In this document: positions 24,058 through 32,317 of the stretch, piece by piece
How positions within the stretch are numbered: the first letter of the stretch is position 1
How the letters are laid out: the number at the start of each line of letters is the position of its first letter
NCBI GenBank assembly: GCA_023389595.1
Contig: JAEWEF010000060.1
Span: 1 to 32,731 of the forward strand
Length of the DNA stretch: 32,731 nt
Source of the DNA: Fusobacteriota bacterium
Lineage (GTDB): Bacteria; Fusobacteriota; Fusobacteriia; Fusobacteriales; Fusobacteriaceae
Direction of reading: 5' to 3'
Notes under the pieces: model-generated
Database searches by the model: none
Told to the model about the DNA's origin: nothing
What the model saw: the letters and a program-made list of their open reading frames with translations, nothing else
Position numbers and translations under genes: made by a program

Positions 24058-25056
24058 ATGAGTTTTTTAGGAGAAGTTAGAAGAAAAGCATTGGAATCAA
24101 ATCGTAGAATAGTACTTCCTGAGAGTCATGATGATAGAGTTTTGGTTGCCGCTGAAGAAATTGCTAAAGAAAAATTGGCACAACCTATAATTATTGGGAA
24201 AAAATCAGAAATTTTAAAAAGTGCTCAGGCTTATCAATTAACACTTGAAGGTGTTAAAATTGTTGATCCAACTAATTTTTCTAGAATGGATGAATATATA
24301 GATTTACTAGTAAAAATAAGAGAAAAAAAAGGTATGACTAGAGAGGAAGCTAAAAAAATCCTTGAAACAGATATGAATTTTCTTGGTGCAGTAATGGTTA
24401 AAATTGGAGATGCCGACGGTATGGTTTCTGGATCTGCATCACCTACTGCTAGCGTATTAAGGGCAGCTATCCAAGTAATAGGGACAAAACCTGGAGTGAA
24501 AACTGTATCTTCTGCATTTATAATGGAGTTAGCTCATTATAAAGATGTGTTTGGTAGCGTTCTTGTATTTGGAGATTGTTCGGTTATACCTTTACCAACA
24601 CCTGAACAATTAGCGGATATCGCTTGTTCTTCAGCTGAAACTGCAAGGGAAATAGCTGGAATTAATCCAAGAGTGGCATTAATGACTTTTTCTACAAAGG
24701 GTTCTGCAAAACACGAATGCGTTGATAGAGTTAAAGAAGCTGGAGAAATTCTTAGAGATAGAGATGTAAAATTCAGATTTGATGATGAATTACAAGCAGA
24801 TGCTGCTTTAGTTAAGTCTATAGGAGAAATAAAGGCTCCTCTTTCTGATGTATCTGGAAATGCAAATGTACTTATATTCCCGAGTTTATCTGCTGGTAAT
24901 ATAGGGTATAAATTAGTTCAAAGACTTGCTGGAGCTCAAGCATACGGACCAATAATACAAGGTCTTGCGGCTCCTGTTAACGATTTATCTAGAGGATGTT
25001 CTGTTGATGATATAGTTGTTCTAACTGCAATAACTTCAGCACAAGCATCTATTTAA
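24058..25056 (+). CDS. pta: Phosphate acetyltransferase
   Basis: Exchanges CoA for phosphate on acetyl-CoA, giving acetyl phosphate. 332 residues, the short form without the N-terminal DRTGG/regulatory domains of enterobacterial Pta. Seen: RRIVLPESHDDRVLVAAEEI, GDADGMVSGSASPTASVLR, GTKPGVKTVSSAFIM, FGDCSVIPLPTPEQLADIA, the catalytic-region TFSTKGSAKHE, FRFDDELQADAALV, and the end block FPSLSAGNIGYKLVQRLAGA. It heads the pta-ackA-nifJ set, and ackA begins 22 bases downstream. Confidence 0.98.
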   Translation: MSFLGEVRRKALESNRRIVLPESHDDRVLVAAEEIAKEKLAQPIIIGKKSEILKSAQAYQLTLEGVKIVDPTNFSRMDEYIDLLVKIREKKGMTREEAKKILETDMNFLGAVMVKIGDADGMVSGSASPTASVLRAAIQVIGTKPGVKTVSSAFIMELAHYKDVFGSVLVFGDCSVIPLPTPEQLADIACSSAETAREIAGINPRVALMTFSTKGSAKHECVDRVKEAGEILRDRDVKFRFDDELQADAALVKSIGEIKAPLSDVSGNANVLIFPSLSAGNIGYKLVQRLAGAQAYGPIIQGLAAPVNDLSRGCSVDDIVVLTAITSAQASI

Positions 25057-25078
25057 TTTATAATTTATGGAGGATTTT

Positions 25079-26275
25079 ATGAAAATATTAGTTGTAAATT
25101 GCGGTAGTTCTTCTTTGAAATATCAATTAATAGATCCAGAAAATGGAGAATTATTTGCTAAAGGCTTATGCGAAAGAATAGGAATAAATGGTTCTAAAAT
25201 AGAATATGAAGTTCCGTCTAAAGATTTAGAAATAGAAAAAGAAATTGATTTTCCTACTCATAAAGAGGCACTTAATAGTGTAATAGATTTCTTAACATGT
25301 AAAGAAAATGGAGTTATATCTTCTGTAGATGAAGTTGATGCAATAGGACATAGAATAGTTCATGGTGGAGAAAAATTTGCAAAATCTGTACTTATAAATG
25401 ACGAAGTTTTAAAGGCTATAGAAGAAAATAATGAATTAGCTCCTTTACATAATCCCGCTAATCTAATGGGAGTTAGAACTTGTATGGAGCTTATGCCTGG
25501 AAAGAAAAATGTTGCTGTTTTCGATACTGCTTTTCATCAAACTTTACCAGATTATGCTTATATGTATGCTTTACCTTATGAAGACTACAAAGAATTAAAA
25601 GTGAGAAAGTATGGATTTCATGGAACTTCTCATTTGTTTGTTTCTCAAGTTATGAATGAAATAATGGGAAATCCTGAAAACTCAAAAATAATAGTTTGCC
25701 ATCTAGGAAATGGGGCTTCTATTTCTGCAGTTAAAAATGGAAAATCTATTGATACTTCTATGGGACTTACTCCACTTCAAGGATTAATGATGGGTACAAG
25801 ATGTGGAGATATTGATCCTTCTGCAGTACTTTTTATAAAAGAAAAAAGGAATTTAACTGACGACCAAATGAATGATAGATTGAATAAAAAATCAGGTATA
25901 CTTGGGGTTTATGGAAAGTCTTCTGATTGTAGGGATCTTGAAGATGGTGTTGCAGCTGGTGAAGAAAGAGCTATATTAGCTGAAAACATCTTTGCATATA
26001 AAATTAAAAGTTATATAGGAGCTTATGCTGCTATTATGGGCGGTGTAGATGCAATATGCTTCACAGGAGGAATAGGAGAAAATTCCCCTGCTATTAGAGA
26101 AAAATCTTTAGAAGGACTTGATTTCTTAGGAATAAAACTTAACAAGGAAATAAACTCTATAAGGAAGAAAGGTAACGTTAAATTATCTACTGACGAATCA
26201 AGAGTTTTAGTTTATAAAATACCTACTAATGAAGAATTAGTAATAGCAAGAGATACTTTGAAATTATCTAAATAG
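25079..26275 (+). CDS. ackA: Acetate kinase
   Basis: Transfers phosphate from acetyl phosphate to ADP, the substrate-level ATP step of acetate fermentation. 398 residues from ATG 25079 (GGAGG at 25069-25073); an in-frame ATG 12 bases upstream would swallow the ribosome site. ASKHA-fold motifs: LVVNCGSSSLKYQLID, GHRIVHGGEKF, the catalytic Asp/His region VFDTAFHQTLPDYAY, RKYGFHGTSH, HLGNGASISAVKNGKS, GLMMGTRCGDIDPS and FTGGIGENSPAIRE. It lies between pta and nifJ, so acetyl-CoA formation and its conversion to ATP are encoded together. Confidence 0.98.
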   Translation: MKILVVNCGSSSLKYQLIDPENGELFAKGLCERIGINGSKIEYEVPSKDLEIEKEIDFPTHKEALNSVIDFLTCKENGVISSVDEVDAIGHRIVHGGEKFAKSVLINDEVLKAIEENNELAPLHNPANLMGVRTCMELMPGKKNVAVFDTAFHQTLPDYAYMYALPYEDYKELKVRKYGFHGTSHLFVSQVMNEIMGNPENSKIIVCHLGNGASISAVKNGKSIDTSMGLTPLQGLMMGTRCGDIDPSAVLFIKEKRNLTDDQMNDRLNKKSGILGVYGKSSDCRDLEDGVAAGEERAILAENIFAYKIKSYIGAYAAIMGGVDAICFTGGIGENSPAIREKSLEGLDFLGIKLNKEINSIRKKGNVKLSTDESRVLVYKIPTNEELVIARDTLKLSK

Positions 26276-26315
26276 TTTTTTAGAAAATTAGAGATTTAAT
26301 TTAAGGAGGAAAGAT

Positions 26316-29300
26316 ATGTCGAAAAAAATGCAAACTATGGATGGGAATCAGGCAGCAGCGTACGTTTCGTATGCCTTTACTGAAGTTGCTGGTATCTATC
26401 CCATAACCCCTTCATCTCCAATGGCTGAATATACCGATGAATGGGCTTCTAAAGGAATGAAGAATATATTTGGTGTACCTGTAAAAGTTGTTGAAATGCA
26501 ATCAGAAGGAGGAGCAGCAGGAACAGTTCACGGGTCTCTACAAGCTGGGGCTCTAACTACTACTTACACTGCTTCTCAAGGTTTGTTATTAAAAGTTCCA
26601 AATATGTATAAAATAGCCGGAGAACTTTTACCTGGAGTTATACATGTGTCTGCAAGATCTATATCTGCACAAGCTTTATCTATATTTGGTGACCATCAAG
26701 ATATATATGCAGCAAGACAAACAGGATTTGCTATGTTAGCAACTAATTCTGTACAAGAAGTTATGGATCTAGGTGGACTTGCTCATTTAGCAGCTATTAA
26801 GACAAGAGTTCCTTTTTTACATTTTTTTGATGGATTTAGAACTTCTCATGAAATACAAAAAGTTGAAGTTATGGATTATGAAGTTTTTAAAAAATTAGTT
26901 GATTATCAAGCTATAAAAGAATTTCGTAACAGAGCTTTAAATCCTGAACATCCTGTTACAAGAGGTACTGCTCAAAATGATGATATCTATTTCCAAGCTA
27001 GAGAAGCTCAAAATAAATTTTATGATGCTGTTCCTGATGTTGTTGCACATTACATGGAAGAAATATCTAAAGTAACAGGTAGAGAATATAAACCTTTTAA
27101 TTATTATGGAGCAGAAGATGCTGAAAACATAATTATTGCTATGGGATCAGTTTGTGAAGCTACTAAAGAGGTCATCGATCACTTGATTTCAAAGGGAGAA
27201 AAAGTAGGACTGATATCTGTACACCTTTATAGACCATTTTCTTCTAAGTACTTCTTTGATGTTTATCCTAAATCTGTTAAGAGAATAGCAGTTTTAGATA
27301 GAACTAAAGAACCAGGAGCTTTAGGAGAACCTTTATTATTAGATATAAAATCATTATTCTATGATACTGATATGAATCCTTTAATAATAGGCGGAAGATA
27401 CGGATTATCTTCTAAGGATACAACTCCAGCTCAAATATTAGCTGTATTCGAAAATTTAAAAAAGGATCAACCTAAAGATTTATTCACAGTTGGAATAGAA
27501 GACGATGTAACATTTACATCTTTAGAAGTTGGAAAACCTATTTCACTTGCAGATCCTTCTACTAAATCATGTTTATTTTATGGGTTAGGATCTGACGGTA
27601 CAGTAGGGGCAAATAAAAACTCTATAAAGATAATAGGAGATAAGACTGACTTATATGCTCAAGGTTATTTTGCGTACGACTCTAAAAAATCTGGTGGAGT
27701 AACAAGATCACACTTAAGATTTGGTAAAAACCCAATAAGGTCTACTTATTTAGTGTCTAGACCTACATTTGTGGCTTGCTCAGTTCCTGCTTATCTAAAC
27801 CAATATGATATGACTTCTGGAATAAAAGAAGGTGGAAAATTCTTACTTAACTGCGTATGGAGTAAAGAAGAAGCCATAGAAAATATACCTAACAATGTTA
27901 AAAGAGATTTAGCTGTTAATAAAGCTAAATTATATATAATAAATGCAACTAAACTCGCTCAAGAAATAGGATTGGGTCAAAGAACAAATACAATAATGCA
28001 AGCTGCATTCTTTAAACTTGCAGAAATTATTCCGTTTGAAGAAGCTCAAACTTATATGAAAGATTATGCTAAAAAATCTTATGCTAAAAAAGGTGACGAT
28101 ATAGTCCAACTTAACTATCAAGCTATAGATAGAGGCGCTAACGATATTATAGAAATTGAAGTTGATCCAGCTTGGGCTAATTTAGAAGTAAAACCACTTA
28201 AAGAGGTTGTAGGATTTTCTTGTGGATCAATTGAAGCAGGAGCAACAGGAGCTTGTAGTATACATAGATCTAAAGTAGAATCTTTCGTTGATAGAATAGC
28301 TAAACCTGTAAATGCGATAGAAGGATATAATCTTCCGGTCTCTGCTTTTAATGGATATGAAGATGGTACATTTGAAAATGGTACGTCTGCTTATGAAAAA
28401 AGAGGAGTTGCAGTTGATGTTCCTAGATGGGATGTAAACGCATGTATTCAATGTAACCAATGTTCTTATGTATGTCCACATGCTGTAATAAGACCTTTCT
28501 TAATAACTGAAGAAGAAATCAAAAACGCTCCAAATAAATTTGATACTAAAAAAGCTGTGGGTAAAGGGTTAGATAATTTACAATATAGAATACAAGTTTC
28601 ACCTTTGGATTGTGTTGGATGTGGTGTGTGTGCCGATGTATGTCCTGCACCTGGTAAAGCTTTATTTATGGAACCTATTGCTAATGCAATGGAAAATAAA
28701 GAAGATATAAACACAGATTACCTATTTAATAAAGTTGAATATAGAAGTAATTTAATGTCTTTAGATACTGTTAAAGGAACTCAATTTGCACAACCTTTAT
28801 TTGAATTTCACGGAGCTTGCCCTGGTTGCGGAGAAACTCCTTATATCAAATTAATTACACAATTATTTGGAGATAGAATGATGGTTGCAAATGCTACTGG
28901 ATGTTCATCAATTTATTCTGGATCTGCACCTTCAACTCCATATACAGTAAACAGAAATGGAGAAGGACCTTCTTGGGCATCTTCATTATTTGAAGATAAC
29001 GCAGAGTATGGTTTTGGTATGCATATAGGAGTTGAAACTTTAAGAGATAGAATAGAATCTATTATGGAAAATAATATGGATAAAGTTGACGAAGATTTAG
29101 CTATATTATTTAAAGACTGGATAGCTAATAGAAAATATGCTGCAAGAACTAGAGAATTAAAAGATTTAATAGTAGATAGATTATCTAAGCTTGATGAAGA
29201 TTTTGCTAAAGAAATACTTGAATTAAGTCAATACTTAATCAAAAAATCTCAATGGATAATTGGTGGAGATGGTTGGGCATATGATATAGGTTATGGCGGA

Positions 29301-29921
29301 CTAGATCACGTAATGGCTTCTGATGAAGATGTTAATATATTAGTGCTTGATACAGAAGTTTATTCTAATACTGGTGGTCAAGCTTCAAAAGCAACACCGA
29401 CTGGAGCCGTAGCAAAATTTGCTGCAGCTGGAAAACCTGTTAAGAAAAAAGATTTAGCAGCGATTGCTATGTCTTATGGACATATCTATGTTGCACAAGT
29501 TGCTATGGGTGCCAACCAACAACAATATTTAAAAGCTATTAAAGAAGCAGAAGCACACCAAGGTCCTTCAGTTATAATAGCTTACTCTACTTGTATAAAT
29601 CATGGATTAAAAAAAGGTATGTCTAAATCTCAATATGAAATGAAACTTGCTACTGAGTGTGGATATTGGCCATTATTTAGATATAATCCTGCACTTGAAA
29701 AAATGGGTAAAAATCCATTGATTTTAGATAGTAAAGAACCTAAATGGGAAAAATATGACGAATATCTTTTAGGAGAAGTTAGATATCAAACTCTAGCTAA
29801 ATCTAGTCCAGAATTAGCTGAAAAATTGTTCATTCAAAATAAAAAGGAAGCTCAAAAGAGATGGAGACAATACAAGAGATTGTCAGAACTTAATTTTGAA
29901 GCAGAAAAAGAAGAAATTTAA
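26316..29921 (+). CDS. nifJ: Pyruvate:ferredoxin (flavodoxin) oxidoreductase, single-chain
   Basis: Oxidises pyruvate to acetyl-CoA and CO2 with reduction of ferredoxin or flavodoxin; oxygen-sensitive. 1,201 residues in one chain, matching the homodimeric bacterial PFOR. The N-terminal pyruvate/TPP domain has YPITPSSPMAEYTDEWA and EGGAAGTVHGSLQAGALTTT. The 2[4Fe-4S] ferredoxin domain has CIQCNQCSYVCPHAVIRP (from about C710) and CVGCGVCADVCP. The proximal cluster ligands are in ACPGCGE, TGCSSIYSG and YSTCINHG. The TPP-binding motif is GGDGWAYDIGYGG with LDTEVYSNTGGQ. The ribosome site AAGGAGGAAAG is strong. Codon use looks less A-biased than neighbours, as expected for a highly expressed gene (impression only). 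It is followed by a strong terminator. Confidence 0.98.
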   Translation: MSKKMQTMDGNQAAAYVSYAFTEVAGIYPITPSSPMAEYTDEWASKGMKNIFGVPVKVVEMQSEGGAAGTVHGSLQAGALTTTYTASQGLLLKVPNMYKIAGELLPGVIHVSARSISAQALSIFGDHQDIYAARQTGFAMLATNSVQEVMDLGGLAHLAAIKTRVPFLHFFDGFRTSHEIQKVEVMDYEVFKKLVDYQAIKEFRNRALNPEHPVTRGTAQNDDIYFQAREAQNKFYDAVPDVVAHYMEEISKVTGREYKPFNYYGAEDAENIIIAMGSVCEATKEVIDHLISKGEKVGLISVHLYRPFSSKYFFDVYPKSVKRIAVLDRTKEPGALGEPLLLDIKSLFYDTDMNPLIIGGRYGLSSKDTTPAQILAVFENLKKDQPKDLFTVGIEDDVTFTSLEVGKPISLADPSTKSCLFYGLGSDGTVGANKNSIKIIGDKTDLYAQGYFAYDSKKSGGVTRSHLRFGKNPIRSTYLVSRPTFVACSVPAYLNQYDMTSGIKEGGKFLLNCVWSKEEAIENIPNNVKRDLAVNKAKLYIINATKLAQEIGLGQRTNTIMQAAFFKLAEIIPFEEAQTYMKDYAKKSYAKKGDDIVQLNYQAIDRGANDIIEIEVDPAWANLEVKPLKEVVGFSCGSIEAGATGACSIHRSKVESFVDRIAKPVNAIEGYNLPVSAFNGYEDGTFENGTSAYEKRGVAVDVPRWDVNACIQCNQCSYVCPHAVIRPFLITEEEIKNAPNKFDTKKAVGKGLDNLQYRIQVSPLDCVGCGVCADVCPAPGKALFMEPIANAMENKEDINTDYLFNKVEYRSNLMSLDTVKGTQFAQPLFEFHGACPGCGETPYIKLITQLFGDRMMVANATGCSSIYSGSAPSTPYTVNRNGEGPSWASSLFEDNAEYGFGMHIGVETLRDRIESIMENNMDKVDEDLAILFKDWIANRKYAARTRELKDLIVDRLSKLDEDFAKEILELSQYLIKKSQWIIGGDGWAYDIGYGGLDHVMASDEDVNILVLDTEVYSNTGGQASKATPTGAVAKFAAAGKPVKKKDLAAIAMSYGHIYVAQVAMGANQQQYLKAIKEAEAHQGPSVIIAYSTCINHGLKKGMSKSQYEMKLATECGYWPLFRYNPALEKMGKNPLILDSKEPKWEKYDEYLLGEVRYQTLAKSSPELAEKLFIQNKKEAQKRWRQYKRLSELNFEAEKEEI

Positions 29922-29926
29922 TTATG

Positions 29927-29957
29927 AAAAGACTTGGAAAAATTCCAAGTCTTTTTT
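29927..29957 (+). terminator. Intrinsic terminator after nifJ
   Basis: A 13-bp uninterrupted stem (29927-29939 with 29943-29955) with a three-base loop ends in a T run to 29957. It starts six bases after the nifJ stop and is probably one of the strongest terminators here. Confidence 0.92.
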
Positions 29958-30008
29958 AGTAATAATTTTTTTATTATAATAAGTTCTTTATTAAATATAT
30001 AAAAAATC

Positions 30009-30037
30009 TTGAAAAAAAATTAAAAAAGGTATAAAAT
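30009..30037 (+). promoter_or_regulatory. Promoter of the SDF-family symporter gene
   Basis: TTGAAA (30009-30014), a 17-base spacer, then TAAAAT (30032-30037). Transcription would start near 30043, downstream of the in-frame ATG at 30040. This supports ATG 30073 as the true start of the gene. Confidence 0.68.
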
Positions 30038-30072
30038 CTATGTATTATTTAAAGAAAGGAGACGGAAGAATT

Positions 30073-31236
30073 ATGAAGAAACACGGAGATACTTTAATAA
30101 TTAAAATGATAATAGGATTAATTATTGGATTAATTGTTGGTATTTATGCTAGTGAAAAAGTTATATCTATAATATTGCCAATAAAATATATACTTGGACA
30201 GATCATCTTTTTCACAGTTCCACTTATAATTATTGGTTTTATAGCTCCAGCTATAACACAACTAAGATCTAATGCAAGTAAAATGCTTGGAACTATGATA
30301 GGATTATCTTATTTATCATCTGTTGGGGCAGCTCTATTTGCTGTATTAGGAGGATATTTATTAATACCTTATTTAAATATAGAAAGTAATGTTGACGGGC
30401 TAAAAGAAATACCACAAATATTATTTAAAGTAGACATACCAGCTCCTATATCTGTTATGGGTGCACTTGTAATGGCTTTATTTTTAGGACTATCTGTAGT
30501 ATGGACTAAGTCTGAAACATTTGATAAACTTTTAAATGAGTTTAATAACATGATACTAAAGATAGTTTATAAAATAATAATACCTATACTTCCGATATTT
30601 ATTGCTACAACATTTGCTGAATTAGCTTATGAAGGTGGAATTACTAAAAGATTGCCAGTATTCTTAAAAGTTGTTGTAATAGTTTTAATAGGACATTATA
30701 TTTGGTTGACATTGTTATATTCTATAGGTGGAATTTTATCCAAGAAAAATCCACTTAAATTACTTAAACATTATGGAAGTGCATATTTAACTGCTATAGG
30801 AACAATGTCTTCGGCTGCGACATTACCTGTTGCACTTCGTTGTGCTAGAGAATCTGAAGTTTTAGATGAGGAAATAGTAAACTTTGCAATACCTCTTGGG
30901 GCTACGACTCACTTATGTGGATCAGTTTTAACTGAAACTTTTTTCGTTATGACAGTTTCGAAAATATTATATGGTGAAATTCCTGCAGTTGGAACTATGA
31001 TACTATTTGTAATTCTTTTAGGTATATTTGCAGTTGGTGCTCCTGGAGTACCTGGTGGAACTGTTATGGCCTCTTTAGGATTAATAATATCAGTTTTAGG
31101 ATTCGATGATTCGGGAACAGCTTTAATGCTTACAATATTTGCTTTACAAGATAGTTTTGGAACAGCTTGTAACGTAACTGGTGATGGAGCATTAGCTATG
31201 ATGCTTGATGGTATTTTTAAGAGAAAAAATAATTAA
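30073..31236 (+). CDS. Cation symporter of the dicarboxylate/amino acid:cation (SDF/DAACS) family
   Basis: 387-residue inner-membrane transporter, start ATG 30073 with AAGGAG upstream. About eight hydrophobic segments are visible beginning with IIKMIIGLIIGLIVGIYA. The hairpin-1 serine motif is GTMSSAATLPVAL, the family signature. Two diagnostic sites differ from glutamate/aspartate carriers such as GltPh. The TM7 NMDGT motif reads H280-L-C-G-S284 within PLGATTHLCGSVL. In TM8 the carboxylate-binding arginine position is Gly363 (QDSFGTACNVTGD), whereas D360, N367 and D371 are kept. Family membership is secure. The substrate is unlikely to be an acidic amino acid (inference), and a neutral or small substrate is possible. 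Monocistronic between terminators. Confidence 0.9.
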   Translation: MKKHGDTLIIKMIIGLIIGLIVGIYASEKVISIILPIKYILGQIIFFTVPLIIIGFIAPAITQLRSNASKMLGTMIGLSYLSSVGAALFAVLGGYLLIPYLNIESNVDGLKEIPQILFKVDIPAPISVMGALVMALFLGLSVVWTKSETFDKLLNEFNNMILKIVYKIIIPILPIFIATTFAELAYEGGITKRLPVFLKVVVIVLIGHYIWLTLLYSIGGILSKKNPLKLLKHYGSAYLTAIGTMSSAATLPVALRCARESEVLDEEIVNFAIPLGATTHLCGSVLTETFFVMTVSKILYGEIPAVGTMILFVILLGIFAVGAPGVPGGTVMASLGLIISVLGFDDSGTALMLTIFALQDSFGTACNVTGDGALAMMLDGIFKRKNN

Positions 31237-31237
31237 A

Positions 31238-31270
31238 ATAAAAATTGAGAGTACTACTCTCAATTTTTAT
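31238..31270. terminator. Bidirectional terminator between symporter and hypothetical gene
   Basis: Arms 31238-31252 and 31256-31270 are complementary over 15 bp with a three-base loop. A run on the left and T run on the right allow use from both sides. The stop codon of the minus-strand gene (31269-31267) lies within the right arm. Confidence 0.87.
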
Positions 31271-31812
31271 TTTGATAACCTCTTAATAGATTTTAATATT
31301 TCTTTATTTAAAAATATCTTTCTAGTTTTAGATAAAAGCCAATCTAACTCTTTATCGTTTATTTTTAATTCCTCTTTTAAAAAATTTTCTAAGGTTTCTA
31401 TTTCTTTTGGTAACAGATTTGGTCTTAACATAGAGTTAATTTTTTCTACACTTTCATTACCTTGATCAAACATTATTATCCTATCCCAATTGCTTTTTAA
31501 ATCAATTTTTCTAAGTAGCATTATAGAACTGTAGTTTAGTTCTAATATTTGATTTTGTTTAGTTTTTCTTTTTATATATGCTATGATTTCATCATTTTTT
31601 AACGTATCAGTTAATATTTCTCCTGCCTTTTTCATATTCATTATTTTAGGAAGTCTTTTAGTGTGATTAGTTTGTCTAAGGTATTTAGAGAGAGGAATTA
31701 GTTTAACATTTTCGAAAAAATCTATACTAAACTCATTAAATGTCATTTCTTCTGGAATGATATTATTTTCTATCATTTCTATCATTTTATCAATTTTTTT
31801 AAAATCAGCCAT
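31267..31812 (-). CDS. Hypothetical helical cytoplasmic protein
   Basis: I do not recognise this family. 181 residues beginning MADFKKIDKMIEMIENN and ending with lysine-rich IKRLSK. ATG 31812 is chosen because GGAG (31822-31819) lies six bases upstream; an in-frame GTG at 31824 overlaps that site and is unlikely. The sequence is rich in Lys, Ile, Glu and Asn, has no signal peptide or membrane helix, and is predicted by eye to be mostly alpha-helical. Distinct segments are SKYLRQTNHTKRLPKIMNM, LELNYSSIMLLRKIDLKS and a C-terminal region LPKEIETLENFLKEELKIND. It is monocistronic with its own near-consensus promoter and a shared terminator, arguing that it is a real gene. No function proposed. 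Confidence 0.75.
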   Translation of the reverse strand: MADFKKIDKMIEMIENNIIPEEMTFNEFSIDFFENVKLIPLSKYLRQTNHTKRLPKIMNMKKAGEILTDTLKNDEIIAYIKRKTKQNQILELNYSSIMLLRKIDLKSNWDRIIMFDQGNESVEKINSMLRPNLLPKEIETLENFLKEELKINDKELDWLLSKTRKIFLNKEILKSIKRLSK

Positions 31813-31839
31813 TTTTATCTCCACATTAATTTTTTTAAC

Positions 31840-31868
31840 ATTATAATATTTTTTATTTATTTTTTCAA
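31840..31868 (-). promoter_or_regulatory. Promoter of the minus-strand hypothetical gene
   Basis: On the minus strand TTGAAA (31868-31863), exactly 17 bases, then a perfect TATAAT (31845-31840), about 27 bases before the start codon at 31812. Confidence 0.78.
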
Positions 31869-32124
31869 TTAAATAGATAAAAATTAGAAATTTTATATGA
31901 GAATCTATATTTAGTATGTTTTCTAAATTGCTTTAAAAAGTTTTATAATTAGATTTAAAATTCATTAATATATTCAAGAATATTTAAACATAAAAAATAA
32001 ACTTGATTATGTAACTAGAAAATATTATTAATATTTAAAAAAGAAAGAGAAAAAGATTGATAATAAACAACAAAAAATATATAATTCAGATAAAGAAAGT
32101 TTAATTAGAAAAGTAGAAGCCGAG
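31869..32124. other. AT-rich intergenic stretch without a clear gene
   Basis: This is part of the widest gene-poor interval in the window. It contains a TATAAT at 31944-31949 without a good -35, and a 14-base palindrome at 31970-31983 (ATATTC, AA, GAATAT). One plus-strand frame is open from 32032 after an in-frame TAA at 32029-32031; upstream of that stop it is open back to 31969. No RNA gene or repeat array is recognisable. Confidence 0.5.
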
Positions 32125-32301
32125 ATGCTAAAAAATAATGCTACTATTCAAGAAACAATGAAAGATATAAATGATATATTAAGAGACACATATATATTAT
32201 CTTTTGAAAATTTTTATGAAGAATATAACAACACTTTTGAAATGTTAAAAAATTCAAATTATGAGTTAAAAAAATATATGAGAAAGAAGCACTTGAAATA
32301 A
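32125..32301 (+). CDS. Doubtful small ORF upstream of the HD-domain gene, possibly a gene remnant
   Basis: A 58-codon reading frame from ATG 32125 to TAA 32299-32301 encodes a charged helical peptide (MLKNNATIQETMKDINDILR ... KKYMRKKHLK). The frame stays open and looks coding back to 32032, giving up to 89 codons, but has no ATG, GTG or TTG start there with a ribosome site. An in-frame stop lies just before, with more open frame before that. It could be a decayed 5'-truncated gene or a short gene with an unusual start. I recognise no family. It ends 16 bases before the HD-domain gene, so the two may be cotranscribed. Confidence 0.35.
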   Translation: MLKNNATIQETMKDINDILRDTYILSFENFYEEYNNTFEMLKNSNYELKKYMRKKHLK

Positions 32302-32317
32302 TAAGAAAGGGTGGCAA

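Noticed and set aside
31970..31983. 14-base palindrome as an operator site
   Set aside because: Short palindromes of A and T with one G/C pair are expected often in such AT-rich DNA, and there is no clear adjacent promoter.
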